Shown piece after piece: positions 1 to 7,776 of a stretch of 31,393 bases of DNA (the first letter of the stretch is position 1; the number at the start of each line of letters is the position of its first letter). A model generated the notes under the pieces. That model saw nothing but the letters and a program-made list of their open reading frames with translations, was not told where the DNA came from and did no database searches. This stretch comes from an uncultured Christensenella sp. (GTDB lineage Bacteria > Bacillota > Clostridia > Christensenellales > UBA3700). The translations under genes and the position numbers were made by a program. The stretch is taken from contig CAJTNA010000017.1 of the NCBI GenBank assembly GCA_910577845.1, positions 1 through 31,393 of the forward strand, given 5' to 3'.

Positions 1-231
1 ATGGGTCGCGAGCCCATCCTATACCGATAAATCTTTTACCCCTGTATCATGCGATACTGTGGTCTTATACCGTATTAGCACAAATTTCTCTGTGTTATCC
101 CGTTGTATAGGGCAGGTTGCTCACGTGTTACTCACCCGTTCGCCACTAAAGTATTGCTACTTCCGTTCGACTTGCATGTGTTAGGCATGCCGCCAGCGTT
201 CGTCCTGAGCCAGAATCAAACTCTTAAGTTC
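1..231 (-). rRNA. rrs: 16S ribosomal RNA, 5' end (partial)
   Basis: The minus strand carries the conserved bacterial 16S start (AGAGTTTGATTCTGGCTCAG, then the GACGAACGCTGGCGGC block and ACACATGCAAGTCGAACGG). Aligning AAGAGTTTGAT with E. coli positions 7-17 puts base 1 at about position 231. Only about 231 of some 1,500 bases are inside the window; the gene runs off the left edge. The sequence is Clostridia-like, but this stretch is too short for me to name a genus. Confidence 0.98.
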
Positions 232-240
232 AATATCTTA

Positions 241-293
241 GCTCTTTAACAAATCATTGACTTTATTGTGTAAATTCGCTTGTTAAAGGCTCT
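241..293 (-). promoter_or_regulatory. rRNA leader: boxA-like element and inverted repeat
   Basis: On the rRNA sense strand, positions 294-281 read GAGCCTTTAACAAG, close to the boxA antitermination consensus TGCTCTTTAACA. Nine-base arms at 244-252 and 282-290 (CTTTAACAA / TTGTTAAAG) form an inverted repeat just upstream of the mature 16S end. This is typical of rRNA leader processing and antitermination structures. The boxA assignment is by motif only. Confidence 0.5.
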
Positions 294-360
294 TTTTCTA
301 TGTTTTTATAGCACAAAAACTTCGCCTTAACCTATCTATTCTCTTTTCAAGGTTCTTTAC

Positions 361-411
361 GCTGTCATCAGACAGCTTCTCAATAATACCACACTATTTA
401 AGGTATGTCAA
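361..411 (-). promoter_or_regulatory. rRNA proximal promoter P1
   Basis: The minus strand shows a perfect -35 box TTGACA (411-406), a 17-base spacer and a -10 box TATTAT (388-383), giving a start near 376, about 145 bases upstream of the 16S 5' end. A small hairpin (GCTGTC, loop, GACAGC, 361-376) lies at the predicted start of the transcript. Confidence 0.8.
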
Positions 412-547
412 GCAAAAAATCAAGAAAATTTAAACTTTTTTCAATTTTTCTGCAAATTTTGTCATTTTTACAATTATTAGCAATTTTAACAATACTTTAA
501 TTAGTTAATACTATTTAATTTTTGCCACCTTTTGTGGCAACTTTGAC

Positions 548-576
548 ATATTATCACTAAAAAAGAATATTGTCAA
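548..576 (-). promoter_or_regulatory. rRNA distal promoter P2
   Basis: A second TTGACA (576-571) is followed by 17 bases and TAATAT (553-548) on the minus strand, 165 bases upstream of P1. Tandem promoters are normal for rRNA operons. A hairpin TTGCCAC/GTGGCAA (522-540) sits between the two promoters; it lacks a following T run in either direction, so I do not call it a terminator. The rest of 577-765 is AT-rich with nothing recognised. Confidence 0.65.
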
Positions 577-765
577 CTATTTTTGCACTAAAATTTAAAA
601 ATTTTTAAACTTTTTTAGGTGGACTTACAATATACTACAATTTTTAACAAAAATCAAGCCTTTTGGGAATTTTTTTACAATCAATTTACAAATACCCCCG
701 CAAGCTCGATATTTTAAATAATATAAATAGTAATTAATATATTTATTTTAATAAAATATTATATA

Positions 766-1677
766 TCATTTATTTTTTACTATATCTACATAGTGCAAAT
801 GTTCGCACTCCTCTGGCGGGTCAATCCCTTGTGATTTACAAAAATCAATAAATGATTTAGGAATTTCCATACAATGTATGACATTCGTTTCATATATTCG
901 TAAATATTGCATTGTCCAACGCTTAGATAGTCCACCACCTTTGTGGCTTGTACCTAGATAAGAATAGGAATGTTTTATATATTGTAATTTTTCATTTACA
1001 AAAATATAATTAGTATGATGAGAATCATTATACCCTTTACCGTAATAGCTAGAAATTATTTTTGTTTTATTTTTACCATAATTTTTAATTTTGTTTTGCA
1101 CTTTTACATATATACCATTTTTACGTGCATTATCCTCATACAGATATGGAAACAACAAGTAAGAGCCACAGTTACGCCTCATATTCCATATTTCTGATAC
1201 TTTTTCTTTTTTAACCTCTTGCTTCCAACTTTTCTTTTTGAAATTGTAAATATAATATCCATCTGTTTCAAGGCAAATCATAAGGTATTTTAAAAATTTA
1301 TTGTAATGCACTGTGACTAACTTACCATTATATTTATAAAAATATATATTACGGATACCGCAATTCAAGGAAATACAAGCATAACCTATTAAACAATTTA
1401 ATGCTATAGTAGCAAGAGTTAAGCCAATGCATAGCCCAACATATGTGTATTTAACCATTAAAAAAATGAAAAAACTTGTAAAACAACCATCAATTAAACA
1501 TAGAATTAAACCGAACATTACTCTTTGTGCTATATTAAAATAATCTGGCGAATAAATTCCATATAAACAATTGATATCATTATATGATTTTCGCACCATT
1601 TCTGCTTGTGGACTATGGTCACTTGCACTTATAAACTCATTCGCTGTGCGTTTTTCATATCCTTGCGTATTCTGCAT
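766..1677 (-). CDS. Hypothetical membrane protein
   Basis: About 303 residues; I do not recognise the family. A soluble N-terminal stretch of some 45 residues is followed by two strongly hydrophobic segments (within about residues 50-105, phenylalanine- and leucine-rich), then about 200 polar, lysine- and tyrosine-rich residues with many aromatic positions. This suggests two membrane passes with a large soluble C-terminal domain. An upstream in-frame ATG at 1689 is possible. However, the only GGAG-like ribosome binding site lies inside those first codons, six bases before the ATG at 1677, so the later start is preferred. The gene stands alone, reads toward the rRNA promoter region, and has no recognisable partner. 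Confidence 0.7.
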   Translation of the reverse strand: MQNTQGYEKRTANEFISASDHSPQAEMVRKSYNDINCLYGIYSPDYFNIAQRVMFGLILCLIDGCFTSFFIFLMVKYTYVGLCIGLTLATIALNCLIGYACISLNCGIRNIYFYKYNGKLVTVHYNKFLKYLMICLETDGYYIYNFKKKSWKQEVKKEKVSEIWNMRRNCGSYLLFPYLYEDNARKNGIYVKVQNKIKNYGKNKTKIISSYYGKGYNDSHHTNYIFVNEKLQYIKHSYSYLGTSHKGGGLSKRWTMQYLRIYETNVIHCMEIPKSFIDFCKSQGIDPPEECEHLHYVDIVKNK

Positions 1678-1793
1678 AAACAACTCCATATTGATATATA
1701 TTTAATATAATTTTTTATCCCAATTTGTTATGTATTTTACAATCATATTAAATTTTACTTTGTAAAAAATAATACAAAAAAAACTAAGCTTAA

Positions 1794-2393
1794 TTAATCA
1801 ATTATATCTTCAACAAAATGCGGATATTTATCCCAATATTCCATATATGTCCTATCCACGCCGTCAAAATTAAGTTGATACATTCTAAATGTTACCTCAT
1901 AATTTTTCGGTTGCCACAATTCCCTATATGAGTATTTATATTGCATACCTAATTTACGCATAACTGCCCCACTATAAACATTGTTCACATCGTGCGTAGC
2001 TGTAATAAATGGATAACCAGCATTTTTTATCCTATCAACCAAAGCGTTAACAGCTTCAGTGACTATCCCTTTATTCCAAAACTGAACTAACAAGCCATAG
2101 CCGATACCGTTACTTGGTGAGTCGCTCATACCACAATAGCCAATAGGTATGTTGTCCTCTTTTAAACAAATTGCATAACGATAACCGCAAGTCTTATCAT
2201 AATTATCCAAACAATTCCTATGATAAATGCCAAGAGCATCTTGCTCGCTTTTGGTAGGAAACCACGGCAAATATTTATTAGTAACTTTACAAGACATTAT
2301 TTTGTGATAGTATGGTAAATCGTCCAAAGCAAACTTTCGCAAAATCAATCTATTTGTATATATTGTTGGTGAATTTTCTTGCAATATTTCCAT
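1794..2393 (-). CDS. GNAT-family N-acetyltransferase (RimJ/RimL-like)
   Basis: A 199-residue protein with the Acetyltransf_3-type layout: N-terminal TNRLILRKFALDDLPYY, central beta strand IPIGYCGMSD, then an acetyl-CoA-binding region (IGYGLLVQFWNKGIVTEAV, residues about 97-115) and a late HDVNNVYSGAVMRKLGM motif typical of this subgroup. Such enzymes transfer acetyl groups from acetyl-CoA to protein N-termini or small amines; the substrate cannot be told here. A short GAGG ribosome binding site precedes the ATG. The gene stands alone between two unrelated genes. Confidence 0.85.
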   Translation of the reverse strand: MEILQENSPTIYTNRLILRKFALDDLPYYHKIMSCKVTNKYLPWFPTKSEQDALGIYHRNCLDNYDKTCGYRYAICLKEDNIPIGYCGMSDSPSNGIGYGLLVQFWNKGIVTEAVNALVDRIKNAGYPFITATHDVNNVYSGAVMRKLGMQYKYSYRELWQPKNYEVTFRMYQLNFDGVDRTYMEYWDKYPHFVEDIID

Positions 2394-2438
2394 AAAACCT
2401 CATTTAGTACCGATTTTCGGTGTGATTTTAATAATTTA

Positions 2439-2584
2439 TCATTTATAAGCAATTTCTTTTATTACTTGAACATTGAAAGTTTGTACTTTAGTTTTTGGTT
2501 TAAAATCACAACCTACCAAAGCAATTGCTGAAAGTAAAATCAACATTAAACATAAAAGGATAGATATATTTTTCTTTTACTCAT
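2439..2584 (-). pseudogene. Tiny lipoprotein gene broken by a frameshift
   Basis: On the minus strand an ATG at 2584 begins MSKRK, and then the coding sense continues one frame over as NISILLCLMLILL, SAIALVGCDFKPK and so on to TGA at 2439. The joined product would be about 48 residues: a basic start, a hydrophobic signal segment and a lipobox LVGC. The break is in a run of five A (about 2570); one extra A would restore the frame. The short mature part (about 22 residues) suggests that it may also be truncated. The signal-peptide pattern is clear by eye; whether the gene was ever functional is not. Confidence 0.55.
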
Positions 2585-2715
2585 AACCCCTCATCAATAT
2601 ATTTTAAATTGAAACTTTATTGATTATTCTTATTATATCATAGTACATATTTTTTTGCAACCTTAAGCTTAATTGTCTACAATAAGCAACTTTACTATTC
2701 CTATTACAATAAATA

Positions 2716-2744
2716 TTGACTTTAAAATAATATAATGATATAAT
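2716..2744 (+). promoter_or_regulatory. Promoter of the tag gene
   Basis: TTGACT at 2716-2721, a 17-base spacer and a perfect TATAAT at 2739-2744. A GAGAGAGG ribosome binding site and the ATG of the glycosylase gene follow at 2770, so the leader is only about 20 bases. Confidence 0.8.
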
Positions 2745-2769
2745 TAACAAAAAAGAGAGAGGATAAACT

Positions 2770-3345
2770 ATGGCAGAAACACAACCATTAATAACTAATT
2801 ATTGCGACTATATAGAAAGCTTACAAGACGGCGAGGTTAAAGCTTTAAACAAGGCTTATCACGATAATCAATATGGCTTTCCAATACATAATGACAATGA
2901 ACTATTTGGCAGACTAATACTTGAGATTAATCAAGCGGGACTTAGTTGGATAACTATGCTGAAAAAGCAAGATAACTTTAGGAAAGCTTTTGACAATTTT
3001 GATATTGCAAAAATTGCTCAATATGGTGAAAATGATAGGAATAGACTTTTGGCGGATAGTGGTATTATTCGTAACCAACTAAAAATAGATGCCGTAATTT
3101 ACAATGCAAAGGTTATTACAGGATTACAAAAAGAATATGGCAGTTTTGAAAAATGGCTTGACATAAATCACCCACGCACAAAAGAAGAATGGATAAAACT
3201 ATTTAAAAAGCATTTTAAATTTGTAGGTGGCGAAATTGTTAATGAGTTTTTATTGAGCATAGGCTTTTTAAAGGGTGCCCACAAAGAGGACTGCCCTATC
3301 CATATAAAAATTTTAAAAGAAAATCCAAAGTGGAATGAAAAATAA
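2770..3345 (+). CDS. tag: DNA-3-methyladenine glycosylase I
   Basis: A 191-residue base-excision repair enzyme of the helix-hairpin-helix Tag family, which removes 3-methyladenine from alkylated DNA. Diagnostic segments are YHDNQYGFP (residues 30-38, E. coli YHDNEWGVP), LILEINQAGLSWITMLKK (49-66, including Glu52 and Trp60 of the base pocket), GIIRNQLKI and HFKFVGGEI. The family's zinc snap looks preserved: Cys12 and His31 near the N-terminus, His171 and Cys175 near the end. The usual Trp of DNEWG is Tyr here, a mild substitution. It has its own strong promoter and is probably monocistronic. Confidence 0.93.
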   Translation: MAETQPLITNYCDYIESLQDGEVKALNKAYHDNQYGFPIHNDNELFGRLILEINQAGLSWITMLKKQDNFRKAFDNFDIAKIAQYGENDRNRLLADSGIIRNQLKIDAVIYNAKVITGLQKEYGSFEKWLDINHPRTKEEWIKLFKKHFKFVGGEIVNEFLLSIGFLKGAHKEDCPIHIKILKENPKWNEK

Positions 3346-3467
3346 AAAGACAAAATAGAGGATATTATTAAATTAAAATAACTTACTAAAACAAAAATTT
3401 TTAAACAATAAATTATAAATTAGAATAGCTACCAATCACAAAACATTTTTACACAAGGAGTTGTTAA

Positions 3468-4263
3468 ATGATAGAATTTTATCAAGGTACACAAGATTCA
3501 GTTATTAAACGTTTATGCAAAACGATATTTAGTTTTGATAAGTCTTGGCTACAAAAATGTACCCCAGCACCAGAAAATAAAATCAATCAGATAAATGAGA
3601 TTGTAGCTAATCACGGCTACTTTTTACCAAAGCTATATATTGATTATCTAAAAGTGTTAGGCGAAAATGATGGTGGTTTACTAGAAAAATGAATATGATG
3701 GCTTTATGGAACCTAACATTGACACCATTATTGATTTGTTTTTAGATACAGATTTTGATGCAATAGATTATTTAAATCAAGGACTTTTTTTATTTTCTTA
3801 TCATTGGACAGAATCGCATTGTTTTTTTAGATTGAAAATGGGAGATGACAATCCACTAGTTACAGATTATAATAATCACTATTTTGCCGAAAATTTTGAA
3901 AAATACTTATTCCAAAAAGCATTTGTATTGTTTAGAGAAAAATTTGAGCATAAATCGTCAGTAGGAACTTCTATCATCACTTGTGATAAACTATTAAAAC
4001 AATATTCATTCCCTTGTTCTATTTGTGGTGGCACAAGCGAGGAACAAATGGCTTTTGTTTTATGGTTAGTAAAGTCACTGGAACTAGACGAAAAGCCAAC
4101 TTGGTTTAGTGATAAACTTAACTATTGTTGCTATAATGAACATTATGCTCTTCATATAAATTTATATCATAGTATACTAATAGTTTTTAGTTGCGATAGT
4201 ATAGCACTAAAAAACAAGGTTGATTGCATTTTAAAAAGCATATTTGACAAAGTAACATCTTAA
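3468..4263 (+). pseudogene. SMI1/KNR4 (SUKH)-like gene, frameshifted
   Basis: Two adjoining open frames (3468-3692 and one containing 3706-4263) read as one protein if one A is removed from the AAAAA run at about 3684-3688. The first then continues from GENDGGLLE directly into NEYDGFMEPNIDTIIDLF. The joined product would be about 264 residues. The segment YFLPKLYIDYLKVLGENDGG resembles the core of SMI1/KNR4 (SUKH) proteins, many of which are immunity proteins of polymorphic toxin systems; the C-terminal half is not diagnostic. An AGGAG ribosome binding site precedes the start and a strong terminator follows. No toxin gene is nearby. It could be a true pseudogene, a phase-variable gene or an assembly error. 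Confidence 0.6.
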
Positions 4264-4282
4264 TATAAACGATAATAAAGTT

Positions 4283-4313
4283 AAAAATACTAACGAAAAT
4301 CGTTAGTATTTTT
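4283..4313 (+). terminator. Rho-independent terminator
   Basis: Perfect 14-base arms (4283-4296 and 4300-4313, core ATACTAACGA / TCGTTAGTAT) around a three-base AAA loop, followed by a run of Ts (4309-4320). It sits 20 bases after the stop codon of the frameshifted SMI1/KNR4-like gene. Confidence 0.9.
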
Positions 4314-4611
4314 CTTTTTTAGATAATTTAATAAATTAGCAAAAATACAAATTGAAAATTTTACTGCAAAAAATTTTAATTATCTTATCAGAATTTTTTC
4401 CATATTCCCATAAAAAATTATTTTATTACCCCCATTAAGTGACACCTAGTGGCATTTGACATTAACAAATTCAATTTAAATGTAATTACTTTTATTTATT
4501 AAAAAGCGTTAGTTTTTTATTTTAGACTACTCAAATTTAACTAGATACAATTTTTTTTTGAAAGTTGAAAGCAATCACTACAAAAAATTATTTGCTAAAA
4601 ACTATATTAAA
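4314..4611. other. AT-rich intergenic stretch with one short repeat copy
   Basis: No gene is seen. Positions 4440-4460 (TGACACCTAGTGGCATTTGAC) match 17 of 21 bases of a sequence at 28808-28828, part of a dispersed repeat discussed in the findings. Confidence 0.5.
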
Positions 4612-5073
4612 TCAAATAAAATTATTCTTTTGTATATCGGTATCAGCTATTTGTTGCTCTAGTTTAGCTTTATTATTTTCTTCAATCAAACTTTCCAAAT
4701 ATAACTGCCACCTCTTACTATCAGAAATTTCTGCCTTTGCTTGCTTAAATTTTTTATTATTCCTAAGTATTAGTTCGCCAACACCCCAAGCTATAAATAT
4801 AAATGGAAATATAACTATACTAGCTATCCATTGGTGAAAGCATATGCAAAGACACCCTGCGTGCATTATTAAAACAATTACTAAGTTTAAAATTGTATAC
4901 GCACGACCTACAAGCTTTTGTTCTGCTTTGTTATCCTCTGTAAAATTTGAGCACTGATAATATATTTGCCTTAAAAGCAAAGTACCTTTACCAAACCAAC
5001 AAAAAATTAAAAAGATATAAATACCACCAAATAAAATACTAGATACAATCAATAAAACTATTTCCCAAGCCAT
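4612..5073 (-). CDS. Small membrane protein of unknown function
   Basis: A 153-residue protein with an N-terminal transmembrane segment (about residues 4-28), a short loop containing CSNFTEDNKAEQ, and a second hydrophobic region (about 58-100) that could pass the membrane twice. A charged C-terminal tail (KKFKQAKAEISDSKRWQLYLESLIEE and on) probably forms a coiled coil. A very good AGGAGGTG ribosome binding site fixes the start. I do not recognise the family and the neighbours give no clue. Confidence 0.7.
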   Translation of the reverse strand: MAWEIVLLIVSSILFGGIYIFLIFCWFGKGTLLLRQIYYQCSNFTEDNKAEQKLVGRAYTILNLVIVLIMHAGCLCICFHQWIASIVIFPFIFIAWGVGELILRNNKKFKQAKAEISDSKRWQLYLESLIEENNKAKLEQQIADTDIQKNNFI

Positions 5074-5527
5074 TTACTCACACCTCCTATATTTATAATA
5101 ACACATATTGCGTAATTTTACAATAGGTTTTTGTGTTTTATATCTTATGCAACAGCCTTAATCCCACCATTAAAATTTATTCCTTTTCATAACTTAATAT
5201 TATTTAAATATCAATTATGGCAAATTATCATTTAATATAATTTAAAATACAATGTTTTATAAAATATAGCTATTAATTACCGACATAATTTGCTTTTTAT
5301 CACAAGTACTTTTTTGTACAACAAAATAGTTATCAATGAAAAACACACATTGATTTAAATAGTTTCAACTACTGCAAAATGTGGTTTTACAATCTTTTTT
5401 AGTTATACAATAAGCCTTTATAGTATATATAGACAGTTTACTATAATTTTAAAATAGATTATATAAACTTAATAAGTGTTAAATAAAAGCAGTTCAAAGC
5501 AATTAAATTTTATTAGGCATTAAAAAC
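5074..5527. other. Intergenic stretch, nothing recognised
   Basis: About 450 bases of very AT-rich sequence between two minus-strand genes. No coding frame, tRNA or strong structure is visible by eye except the terminator at its right end. Confidence 0.5.
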
Positions 5528-5554
5528 ACAAAAGGCAGTTGTACCGCCTTTTGT
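5528..5554 (-). terminator. Terminator downstream of the GH18-like gene
   Basis: Nine-base arms (5528-5536 ACAAAAGGC and 5546-5554 GCCTTTTGT) around a nine-base loop. On the minus strand it is followed by GTTTTTA. It lies about 60 bases past the stop of the gene at 5615. Confidence 0.75.
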
Positions 5555-5614
5555 TGTTCTATTACAATGTTATTAAGTATTCCATTTATTCTTTTGTATT
5601 GTTAAAATGCTTAA

Positions 5615-7075
5615 TTAAACTTGTTTAACTCCTCGTTTTACAGCTTCTTTAACAGCATTGTTTAAGCAAAATGCCCAGTTAGCAGATACGTCATAAGCCA
5701 TTCTAAAAACTGATGCTCCGCCCAAACCACTTGCAATTGCATAAGTAACTTTATCACGAATCATTGCATAACCATTAAGGAAAACATCACTATAAATTGT
5801 GGAGCCAGTTTCGTCTGTATAAGCGTAATTATAAATTTTATTTACCCATTTATCAATTTGTAAATTATATTGCTTTTCATCAGTTCTATAATTAAACTTT
5901 TCATACAAATTGTAAACTTGACTTGAACCATTAGTTGTTCTGCCGTACAAAGAAATACCAAGCATAATTTTATCTGCAGTAAACTTAGACTTTTTAATGA
6001 AAGTTTCAATTGAATGTTTGCAAGTTTCAAAGTTAGAAGCGTGCTCACCTCTCTCGTCAAACATATCATAAGTCATTAAGTTAACATATTCAATAGCATT
6101 TCTTGCTTTCTTAGTAAGATTGCAATTATCTGGTTTTAAATCAATTGTAATATACTTACCCTCTGGCAAAGAATTTTTAATCTCAATTATCATTTTTGAC
6201 AAATATGACCATTGTGTTCCATTTGCGGGATATTGCCAATCAAGATTAATACCAGCAATATCATTAGAATAATTATTTACAAAATTAACTATATTAGTAG
6301 CAACTGTTTTATAATTCTTTTTCATCCATTTTTGCACAGTTGAATTTTGCTTTTTAGCTGGGGTGTCTTCTGGAATAATGTAAGACCTCAAATCAACATT
6401 TACAACTACATTCAAATTTGGGTTGTTTAATTTTTTCTCGTCTTCTTTCCATAATTTAATAATACTTAAATCTTCCTCAAAATCCTCATTCCCCTCGTTG
6501 TACTTAATGCTTGCATCTTGGTCAATGCTAATATCACCAAAGATAACCACATCATTAACGCCTTTCAAGTGATTGTAAAAAGCACTTTCATTTTTATTGT
6601 TATACAACTTTCTATTAGTTGTAAGTAAATACTCAGTAACTCTAAATGGTTGTTCTCTCAAACAATTTGCACTATTGTAAACTTCAATATTGCTAATTTT
6701 AACGCTACCTTTTTGGTATTTGTCAAAAATTTCAATACGAAGTTCGTCAGTCTCAATTGCTTCCATAGCACAAACTCTATATTTGTCAATTCTGTTTTGT
6801 CTGTAAATCAACTTGTATGTACCATCATCTTCCTTGCCATAAATGCCAAAGTTCCTGACATTATCAGTTTTTTCTTCCAAAATCATAGTATCTACACGTT
6901 GCTTACCCACCAACTTAATAGTATAAATATTACTATTACCTTTATTAGATACTTCTTGTACATAGTTGCCAGTAAACAATGTAGCTTCCGCTTTATTGCT
7001 ACTACAGCCAACTAATAAAACACAGCTTGAAATTACAAGCACTAAAAGAATAAAAATAGATAATACTTTTTTCAT
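5615..7075 (-). CDS. GH18-fold lipoprotein, probably catalytically inactive
   Basis: A 486-residue secreted lipoprotein: basic start MKKVL, hydrophobic segment, lipobox LVGC with the lipidated cysteine at 24. Residues about 45-137 look like an F5/8 type C (discoidin) sugar-binding domain. From about 145 onward the protein follows glycoside hydrolase family 18 (chitinase-like TIM barrel), including YVNLMTYDMFDERG and a late GGASVFRMAYD strand. The hallmark DxxDxDxE motif reads AGINLDWQ at residues 274-281: Ala, Asn and Gln replace three of the four acidic positions, including the catalytic glutamate, and only Asp279 remains. Checked at the DNA level (codon CAA for Gln281). It may therefore bind glycans as a chitolectin rather than cut them. 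Confidence 0.85.
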   Translation of the reverse strand: MKKVLSIFILLVLVISSCVLLVGCSSNKAEATLFTGNYVQEVSNKGNSNIYTIKLVGKQRVDTMILEEKTDNVRNFGIYGKEDDGTYKLIYRQNRIDKYRVCAMEAIETDELRIEIFDKYQKGSVKISNIEVYNSANCLREQPFRVTEYLLTTNRKLYNNKNESAFYNHLKGVNDVVIFGDISIDQDASIKYNEGNEDFEEDLSIIKLWKEDEKKLNNPNLNVVVNVDLRSYIIPEDTPAKKQNSTVQKWMKKNYKTVATNIVNFVNNYSNDIAGINLDWQYPANGTQWSYLSKMIIEIKNSLPEGKYITIDLKPDNCNLTKKARNAIEYVNLMTYDMFDERGEHASNFETCKHSIETFIKKSKFTADKIMLGISLYGRTTNGSSQVYNLYEKFNYRTDEKQYNLQIDKWVNKIYNYAYTDETGSTIYSDVFLNGYAMIRDKVTYAIASGLGGASVFRMAYDVSANWAFCLNNAVKEAVKRGVKQV

Positions 7076-7104
7076 ATAATCTCCAATAAAAATTTATAAA
7101 ATCT

Positions 7105-7146
7105 CATACAGCTTGCATATGCAAGCTGTATGGCAATTGCCATACA
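7105..7146 (-). promoter_or_regulatory. Two overlapping perfect palindromes (terminator or attenuator)
   Basis: Positions 7105-7132 are a 28-base perfect palindrome (arms CATACAGCTTGCAT and its complement). Positions 7127-7146 are a 20-base perfect palindrome (arms TGTATGGCAA / TTGCCATACA). They share the arm TGTATG, so they cannot fold at once. On the minus strand the larger hairpin is followed by T-rich sequence, as in a terminator. It lies between the stop of the fumarase beta gene and the start of the GH18-like gene. Confidence 0.65.
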
Positions 7147-7215
7147 AAAATCAGCTTTCGTGCAACTTATATTTAAATTGCCCATCAAACAAAATGTTAA
7201 ACAGATTTTTATGTA

Positions 7216-7764
7216 TCATTTTTTATATTGCTCTGTTGCTGTTTCATAAAGGTTATTGCCCTTACAATCAGCAACTACGATAACTGGCAAGTTTTCCACT
7301 GTAAGTTTACGAATAGCCTCTGTACCTAAATCATCATAAGCAACGACTTCCGCCTTTTTAATACACTTAGAAAGCAATGCACCAGCACCACCTACAGCAG
7401 CGAAATAAACAGCTCCATTGCGAACAACGGCATCAAGCACCTCTTTAGTCCTCTTGCCTTTGCCAACCATACCAATCAAGCCCATATCCAATAATGTTGG
7501 AGCGTATTTATCCATACGACTTGCAGTAGTAGGTCCAGCTGAACCAATTACTTTACCAGGTCTTGCTGGTGTAGGTCCTAAATAATAAACTATATTATCT
7601 GTCCAATCAACAGGCAACTTTTCGCCTTTTTGAATAGTCTCATACATTCTTGCGTGAGCGGCATCTCTTGCAGTATAAATTGTACCACTTAAATAAACAT
7701 AATCACCAGCAGTTAACTTTGCAGTATCCTCACGAGTTAGAGGTGTGTTCAATCTTATATCCAT
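7216..7764 (-). CDS. fumB: Class I fumarate hydratase, beta subunit
   Basis: A 182-residue protein matching the C-terminal (beta) half of iron-sulfur class I fumarases and the TtdB subunit of tartrate dehydratase. Key segments are LSGTIYTARDAAHARM, VIGSAGPTTASRMDKYAPTLLDMG and GGAGALLSKCIKKAEVVAYDDLGTEAI. With the alpha subunit it would interconvert malate and fumarate in the cytoplasm. Its AAGGGGGG ribosome binding site lies in a 12-base gap after the alpha gene, so the pair is co-translated. It is the last gene of the eleven-gene cluster. L-tartrate dehydratase is the alternative reading; the fumarate reductase next door favours fumarase. Confidence 0.9.
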   Translation of the reverse strand: MDIRLNTPLTREDTAKLTAGDYVYLSGTIYTARDAAHARMYETIQKGEKLPVDWTDNIVYYLGPTPARPGKVIGSAGPTTASRMDKYAPTLLDMGLIGMVGKGKRTKEVLDAVVRNGAVYFAAVGGAGALLSKCIKKAEVVAYDDLGTEAIRKLTVENLPVIVVADCKGNNLYETATEQYKK

Positions 7765-7776
7765 AGCGTCCCCCCT

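Noticed and set aside
522..540. Hairpin TTGCCAC/GTGGCAA as a terminator upstream of the rRNA promoter
   Set aside because: No T run follows it in either direction and it lies between the two rRNA promoters, where a terminator would make P2 useless.
4565..4837. Plus-strand frame of about 90 codons antisense to the small membrane protein
   Set aside because: No ribosome binding site, and it overlaps a gene with an excellent AGGAGGTG site; its hydrophobicity simply mirrors the membrane segments opposite.
6650..7015. Open frame of about 121 codons on the plus strand inside the GH18-like gene
   Set aside because: It is antisense to a well-supported gene, lacks a good ribosome binding site, and its composition mirrors the opposite strand. 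Similar antisense frames inside the hdr-flx-tfr-fum genes and dinB were rejected for the same reason.
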